Assembly: GCA_027923965.1 (NCBI GenBank)
Contig: AP026969.1
Location: forward strand, 1,178,001-1,242,000
Length of the DNA stretch: 64,000 nucleotides
Source: Comamonadaceae bacterium OS-1
Lineage (GTDB): Bacteria > Pseudomonadota > Gammaproteobacteria > Burkholderiales > Burkholderiaceae_C
Direction of reading: 5' to 3'
Each line of letters starts with the position of its first letter. Within the stretch, counting starts at the first letter, position 1. This document shows positions 59,933-64,000 of the stretch, piece after piece. Under the pieces are notes generated by a model. That model did no database searches, had not been told where the DNA came from, and saw only the letters and a list, made by a program, of their open reading frames with translations. The position numbers and the translations under genes were made by a program.

Positions 59933-61202
59933 GGCCCACCGGCAGGTCGAACAGCGACAGCTGCCGGGGCTGTGGCCGCAGCCGCGCTGCCAGGTTGGCA
60001 TCGTCCAGCCCGTTGCGGGCGGCACCCGGCACGGTGATGAAGGGCAGCACGTTCTTCAGCGGCACTTTCAGGCGCGACAAGTCGTCCACCCGCAGCGTGC
60101 GGATGCGGCGGGTGTCGAGCAGGCGCTTGACCGAGGTCACGCCCAGGCCGGGCACGCGCAGCAGCATTTCGCGCGGGGCGCGGTTCAGGTCCACCGGAAA
60201 TTTTTCGCGGTGGGCCAGCGCCCAGGCCAGCTTGGGGTCGATGTCGAGCGCCAGCATGCCGTCGCTGGCACCCACGATCTCGTCGTGCGCAAAGCCGTAG
60301 AAGCGCATCAGCCAGTCGGCCTGGTAGAGGCGGTGCTCGCGCACCAGCGGCGGCGCGGCCAGCGGCAGGCCGCGCGCGGCATCGGGGATGGGGCTGAAGG
60401 CCGAGTAGTACACCCGTTTGAGCCGGTACGCGCCGTACAGCGTGGCGCTGGTGGTCAGGATGCTGCGGTCGTCCGAGGCATCGGCGCCGACGATCATTTG
60501 CGTGCTTTGCCCCGCCGGTGCAAAGCGCGGCGCGCGGGCCCGTTTGGGGGCCACGCGCGGCTGCGAGGTGGCCACTGTGGGCGTGGCGGCGGCCTTGGCA
60601 TCGTCGATGTGGATGCGCAGGCGCGCCATCGAGCGGCGGATGGCCTGGCCGTCTTTCTCGGGCGCCAGCACCCGCAGGCTTTCGCTGGTGGGCAGCTCGA
60701 CGTTGATGCTCAGCCTGTCGGCGTAGCGGCCGGCGCGGGCCAACAGTTCCTCGCTGGCTTCGGGGATGGTTTTGAGGTGGATGTAGCCGCGAAAGTCGTG
60801 CTCCTCGCGCAGCACGCGGGCCACTTCGACCACGCGCTCCATGGTGTAGTCGGGGCTGCGGATGATGCCGGAGCTGAGGAACAGGCCCTCGATGCAGTTG
60901 CGGCGGTAGAAGTCCAGCGTGAGTTGCACCACCTCGTCGATGCGAAAGCGCGCCCGGTCCACATTGCTGCTGACGCGGTTGATGCAGTACAGGCAGTCGT
61001 AGACGCAGTAGTTGGTGAGCAAAATCTTCAGCAGCGAGATGCAGCGGCCATCGGGCGCGTAGCTGTGGCAGATGCCCGCGCCTTCGGTGGAGCCGATGCC
61101 GCGCCCGCCCACCGAGTCGCGCTTGTGCGTGCCGCTGGACGCGCAGGAGGCATCGTATTTGGCGGCATCGGCCAGGATGGCGAGTTTGCGGTTGAGGTCC
61201 AT
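59925..61202 (-). CDS. Putative DNA modification/repair radical SAM protein
   Basis: A 425-residue radical SAM enzyme starting MDLNRKLAILADAAKYDASC at ATG 61202. The [4Fe-4S] motif is CVYDCLYC within LLTNYCVYDCLYCINR; other conserved blocks are GLFLSSGIIRSPDYTMERVV and YIHLKTIPEASEELL. The C-terminal ~120 residues contain a helix-hairpin-helix (LLRVPGLGVTSVKRLLDTRRI), fitting a DNA substrate. This protein is regularly paired with the DUF4130-UdgX fusion; the pair overlaps by 8 bp here. The LexA box ahead of its start points to SOS induction. Reaction not established. Confidence 0.9.
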   Translation of the reverse strand: MDLNRKLAILADAAKYDASCASSGTHKRDSVGGRGIGSTEGAGICHSYAPDGRCISLLKILLTNYCVYDCLYCINRVSSNVDRARFRIDEVVQLTLDFYRRNCIEGLFLSSGIIRSPDYTMERVVEVARVLREEHDFRGYIHLKTIPEASEELLARAGRYADRLSINVELPTSESLRVLAPEKDGQAIRRSMARLRIHIDDAKAAATPTVATSQPRVAPKRARAPRFAPAGQSTQMIVGADASDDRSILTTSATLYGAYRLKRVYYSAFSPIPDAARGLPLAAPPLVREHRLYQADWLMRFYGFAHDEIVGASDGMLALDIDPKLAWALAHREKFPVDLNRAPREMLLRVPGLGVTSVKRLLDTRRIRTLRVDDLSRLKVPLKNVLPFITVPGAARNGLDDANLAARLRPQPRQLSLFDLPVGHG

Positions 61203-61218
61203 GGGGGTGTGCTGAATT

Positions 61219-61238
61219 AACTGTATTAATATACAGTA
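61219..61238 (-). promoter_or_regulatory. LexA (SOS) box upstream of the radical SAM-UdgX operon
   Basis: CTGTATTAATATACAG (61221-61236) fits the CTGT-N8-ACAG consensus, flanked by AA and TA, 17 bp before the ATG at 61202. Its near-perfect symmetry and placement over the expected promoter or start region imply repression by LexA. Confidence 0.88.
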
Positions 61239-61293
61239 AAACCCGTTGCGCCACCCGCATAACCTGGCCTGACGCGGTGGCAATCCGCCGACT

Positions 61294-61360
61294 AAATGCT
61301 ATTGAATAAATAGCTGCTAGTGCTTTTACTACAAGCGCTGCAAACACTTTTTGTGTATAA
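61294..61360 (+). repeat. Dispersed double-hairpin repeat, copy 13
   Basis: AATGCTATTGAATAAATAGC, then TGCTAGTGCTTTTACTACAA, then GCGCTGCAAACACTTTTTG. In the 346-bp divergent gap between the radical SAM gene and the PAS-GGDEF gene. Apart from the LexA box and this copy, that gap shows nothing I can name. Confidence 0.87.
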
Positions 61361-61548
61361 ACACAGAATTCGAAAATGCGGCCTGTGCAGCGCGTTGTGG
61401 AGCCGTCCGCGCGCCAGATTCGGCTACATTTTGGGGTCGGTTCGGTCCTGCACACCGTGCCGTTCGAACCAGTCCGTTACCGTCGGTTAACGCCAAAGAG
61501 AATCTGTGATGAAGCAGTTAGCGACCCTTTCCCAGCCAGGACGCCACC

Positions 61549-63276
61549 ATGGGTGAGGGCCAGCCGTTGCTGCGTGTGGTGGCCGACACCCTGGACAGTT
61601 TGGGCATTGCCGTGTGCGTGTTCGACGATGCCGACTGCACCCTGCTGTGGAACCGCAGCTTCCTCAAGTTTTTCCCCGAGCACGCCGGGCAGGTCCACGC
61701 CGGAGAACCGTACCGCGCCAACCTGCGCCGCTTCTACCAGGGGCGGCTGGCAGCCGACGAATTGGCGAAGATCGACAAGTACATCGACAGCGGCATTGCC
61801 CGCCACCGCACCCAGCAGCGCCCCTTTGCCTTTGAGCACCTGGGCGTGCGGCTGTGGGTGGCTTCGCTGCCCTTGCCCGGCGTGGGCCGCATCCGCATCT
61901 GGCAAGCCCACACCTCGGCCACCGACCCGCAGGGGCCGACCATTCTGGCCACCACGGCCATCGATGGCGCAGCCCTGTTTGACCACGTGGCCGACGGTGT
62001 GATGGTTACCGGGGCCGACGACCGCATCCTCTGGGCCAATTCGCCGTTTGTGCACCTCTACGGCCTGCCCAGCCGCGACGCTGCCGTGGGCGCGCACCTG
62101 GAATGGGTCTACCGCACGGCCTGGCAGGGCCAGGAGGCGCAGCACCAGGCGCTGTTTGACGCGGGCCTGCTGACCCTGTCGGAGCACACCCGCTTTACCG
62201 GTGCGCCGTTTGAGTTGCCGCTGCCCGGTGCCCGCTGGAGCCGGGTGATCGGGCAGCGCAGCCCGGACGGCAAAGGCTTCTGGGCGCATGTGGACATCAC
62301 CGTGCTCAAGGCACAGCAGCAGCAACTGCTGGTGGCCGAGCTGCGGGCCCGCGAGAGCGAGGCCATCCTGCGAGAAAAGTCGGCCCTGCTGGAGGCCACA
62401 CTTGCCACCATGGAGCAGGGCGTGATGATGGTCAACGCCGAGCGCGTGGTGGTGGTGTGCAACCGGCGCGCCCGCGAGCTGCTGAACCTGCCCCAGAGCC
62501 TGGTGGACAGCCGCCCCACGCTGGACGCTTTGGCCGAATACCAGCTGGCCTCGGGCGAACTGGTCCAGGTGCCGGACGAGGTGCTGGCCACCGTGCGCAC
62601 CGGCGACATCTTCGACCAGCCCTACGCCTACGACCGCACCCGGCGCGATGGCCGGGTGGTGGAAATCCACAACATCCCGATCGCGGGCGGCGGCGTGCTG
62701 CGCACCTTCACCGACATCACCGAGCGCCGCCGTGCCGAAGCACGCATCCGCCACCTGGCCCGCCATGACGGCCTGACGGCCCTGGTCAACCGCGAGGTGT
62801 TTCTGGAGAGCCTGGCGGGCGCTGCTGCCGCGGCAGTCCCCGGCACGGCCGGGTTTGCCGTGCATTTCATCGACATCGACCGCTTCAAACCCATCAACGA
62901 CCACTACGGCCACGCCATCGGCGACAAGGTGCTGGCGCTGATCGCCGAGCGCATGCGCACCGTGGCCCGCGACGGCGATGTGGTGGCCCGCATGGGCGGC
63001 GACGAATTTGCCGTGCTGCAGTGCCGGGTGGAGCAGGCCGATCAGGCAAGGGGGCTGGCCTACCGCCTGCTCGAAGGCATAGGCCGCGACATGGAGATCG
63101 AGTCGCACCGCCTGCAGGTGGGCGCGTCGATAGGTGTAGCCCTGTACCCCAGCGCGGGCCTGGATGCCGACACCCTGCTGCGCAACGCCGATACCGCCAT
63201 GTACGCCGCCAAGGCCCAGGGGCGCGACTGCGTGCGGGTGTATGGGGACCACGACAACCCGGCGTCGGTGTACTAG
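61549..63276 (+). CDS. Multi-PAS GGDEF diguanylate cyclase
   Basis: A 575-residue cytoplasmic protein. PAS-like domains at ~8-120 (LDSLGIAVCVFDDADCTLLWN), ~142-250 (ALFDHVADGVMVTGADDRILWA) and ~285-400 (LEATLATMEQGVMMVNAERVVV), then GGDEF at residues 483-487 with FIDIDRFKPINDHYG and an I-site RDGD five residues before the signature. No EAL domain or membrane helix. Start ATG 61549 with AGGA 9 bases upstream. The signals sensed are unknown; the third PAS resembles the PAS-7 type common before cyclase domains. Confidence 0.9.
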   Translation: MGEGQPLLRVVADTLDSLGIAVCVFDDADCTLLWNRSFLKFFPEHAGQVHAGEPYRANLRRFYQGRLAADELAKIDKYIDSGIARHRTQQRPFAFEHLGVRLWVASLPLPGVGRIRIWQAHTSATDPQGPTILATTAIDGAALFDHVADGVMVTGADDRILWANSPFVHLYGLPSRDAAVGAHLEWVYRTAWQGQEAQHQALFDAGLLTLSEHTRFTGAPFELPLPGARWSRVIGQRSPDGKGFWAHVDITVLKAQQQQLLVAELRARESEAILREKSALLEATLATMEQGVMMVNAERVVVVCNRRARELLNLPQSLVDSRPTLDALAEYQLASGELVQVPDEVLATVRTGDIFDQPYAYDRTRRDGRVVEIHNIPIAGGGVLRTFTDITERRRAEARIRHLARHDGLTALVNREVFLESLAGAAAAAVPGTAGFAVHFIDIDRFKPINDHYGHAIGDKVLALIAERMRTVARDGDVVARMGGDEFAVLQCRVEQADQARGLAYRLLEGIGRDMEIESHRLQVGASIGVALYPSAGLDADTLLRNADTAMYAAKAQGRDCVRVYGDHDNPASVY

Positions 63277-63292
63277 TTTTCTCGCCAATACT

Positions 63293-63347
63293 CCTGTTTT
63301 GATAGCTGCTCAGGCTTATTCGACTGGCGGAGAGGGCACTTTTTGAT
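63293..63347 (+). repeat. Dispersed double-hairpin repeat, copy 14 (diverged)
   Basis: TTTTGATAGCTGCTCAGGCT, then TATTCGACTGGCGGAGAGGG, then CACTTTTTG. The second stem is largely lost but the T-tract remains. Directly downstream of the PAS-GGDEF gene, same strand. Confidence 0.68.
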
Positions 63348-63373
63348 CGAAATCAGGCCGTGTGCGGCGTGCT

Positions 63374-64000
63374 TCAGGCCATCATCTCGGCCAACTGCGC
63401 CCGCAGCGCGGCGTTCTCTGCCGTCAACTCGGCCACGGTTTGCTTCAGACGGGCGATGATGCCCTCGGGCGAATCGGGCTCGGTGCGTTCCACCGCCTTG
63501 GCGGCGCGCACCTGGCGGGCGGCCTGTTGCAGCTCTTTCTTGCCCCCGGCGGCGGCCGCCATTTGGACCTCGGCGGGCAGGGTCGCCACGGTGGCGGCGG
63601 TGCTGATGGAGATGGTGCCGGCTTTCACGGCGGCCACCAGCTCGGGCGCAGCCGACTTCTGGATCTTCTCGATCTGTGTGAAGGTGCTGTTGCTGATGCG
63701 CGCCGACTTGGCCAGCGCCTCGCGGGTCAGCACGGGCTCGGCAGCGGGAGCGGCTGCGGCGGGCGTGGCCGATTCTTCCCACGGCGCGGTAGTGGGGGCC
63801 GGGGCTTCGGTTTTGGCGGGCTGCTCGCGCCCGGCCAGGATGTCTTTCTTGCGCAAGGCCAGCACGCCGCGCTGGAAGTCCGACACGCTGCGCCGCCCCA
63901 GGTGCTGGTCGATCATCCACAGATGCACATCGTCCAGCGTCTGGAAGGCGGTGTTTTGCACCGTGTTGAACGGGATGTTGTGCGCGCTGCAAATACCGTA
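63374..64000 (-). CDS. ParB-like DNA-binding protein, 5' end beyond the window
   Basis: The frame is open from the window edge; the visible 208 residues begin YGICSAHNIPFNTVQNTAFQ, and the GTG at 63961 is only an internal valine. VHLWMIDQHLGRRSVSDFQRGVLALRKKDI is typical of ParB/Srx-nuclease-like proteins carried on plasmids and islands, followed by an HTH-like REALAKSARISNSTFTQIEKI and VKAGTISISTAATVATLP, and a C-terminal coiled coil (RLKQTVAELTAENAALRAQL). It probably binds DNA, as in partition or element regulation. It may mark the border of an integrated element lying to the right. Confidence 0.72.
   Translation of the reverse strand, partial: YGICSAHNIPFNTVQNTAFQTLDDVHLWMIDQHLGRRSVSDFQRGVLALRKKDILAGREQPAKTEAPAPTTAPWEESATPAAAAPAAEPVLTREALAKSARISNSTFTQIEKIQKSAAPELVAAVKAGTISISTAATVATLPAEVQMAAAAGGKKELQQAARQVRAAKAVERTEPDSPEGIIARLKQTVAELTAENAALRAQLAEMMA

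Noticed and set aside
59280..61220. 646-codon plus-strand open frame over the UdgX and radical SAM genes
   Set aside because: Antisense to two genes with clear catalytic motifs and a LexA box; no protein family recognised in the shadow.
1..64000. Search by eye for tRNA/rRNA genes, CRISPR arrays, transposases and integrases
   Set aside because: None recognised on either strand; tRNA detection by eye is imperfect, so this is only a weak negative.

Overview
The window looks like a chromosomal segment of a motile, high-GC betaproteobacterium, most likely a Comamonadaceae member close to Rhodoferax, Polaromonas or Acidovorax. The grounds are the protein flavour throughout, the rhodanese-grxC-secB-gpsA string, the ctpA/gpmA/moeB neighbourhood, flhDC master flagellar regulators, many diguanylate cyclases, and a dispersed intergenic repeat that I associate with this family. 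No rRNA, tRNA, transposase or CRISPR array was seen.

Layout. 1-5 kb: the end of xdhC and puuD (purine/urate catabolism), a SnoaL-like protein, folE with a BLUF photoreceptor, an EamA exporter and a DUF429 protein. 5-11 kb: a solute-binding protein translationally coupled to a CHASE-PAS-GGDEF cyclase, a GGDEF protein in one operon with a MinD/FlhG-like ATPase, and a SulP transporter. 11-17 kb: housekeeping genes (moeB-like, ctpA, gpmA, rhodanese, grxC, secB, gpsA). 17-23 kb: flhDC, a 1391-residue hybrid histidine kinase and its overlapping REC-GGDEF partner. 23-34 kb: ribH under an FMN riboswitch, then a complete L-rhamnose operon on the minus strand (rhaD-rhaI-rhaS-rhaT-rhaP-rhaQ-rhaM-rhaB: aldolase/dehydrogenase, isomerase, ABC importer, mutarotase, kinase). 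34-37 kb: a LysR regulator, then an apparently acquired fic-like gene bracketed by a second, degraded copy of the LysR 3' end. 37-45 kb: assorted redox and detoxification genes, a TauE/SafE exporter, a PAS-GGDEF-EAL protein and an alanine-rich coiled-coil protein. 45-53 kb: a dipeptide ABC operon whose binding-protein gene is tandemly duplicated with a period of exactly 1,800 bp. 53-64 kb: a membrane EAL phosphodiesterase, a DksA-like pair, two oxidoreductases, a UdgX/radical-SAM DNA-repair operon with a LexA box, a PAS-GGDEF cyclase, and a ParB-like gene cut by the window edge.

How the parts work together. Seven genes feed signals into c-di-GMP or phosphorelay control (six GGDEF/EAL proteins and a hybrid kinase), and flhDC with an FlhG-like ATPase sit among them, so the first 23 kb and the later GGDEF/EAL genes read as a motility/surface-lifestyle sensing set. 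The rha and dpp operons are carbon and nitrogen import systems, and both place an intrinsic-terminator hairpin just after the binding-protein gene.

The most unusual signals are: (1) a family of at least 14 copies of a ~55-65 bp double-hairpin repeat ending in a T-tract, three of which appear to lie inside coding sequences (puuD, gpsA, rhaI) and one of which supplies the stop codon of udgX; (2) the fic-like gene with catalytic His replaced by Gln, an operator-like array of TGAGC/GCTCA half-sites on an 11-bp pitch, and flanking LysR 3'-end duplication; (3) the LexA-boxed UdgX/radical-SAM operon. All functional statements are read from sequence motifs and family knowledge; no database search was run.
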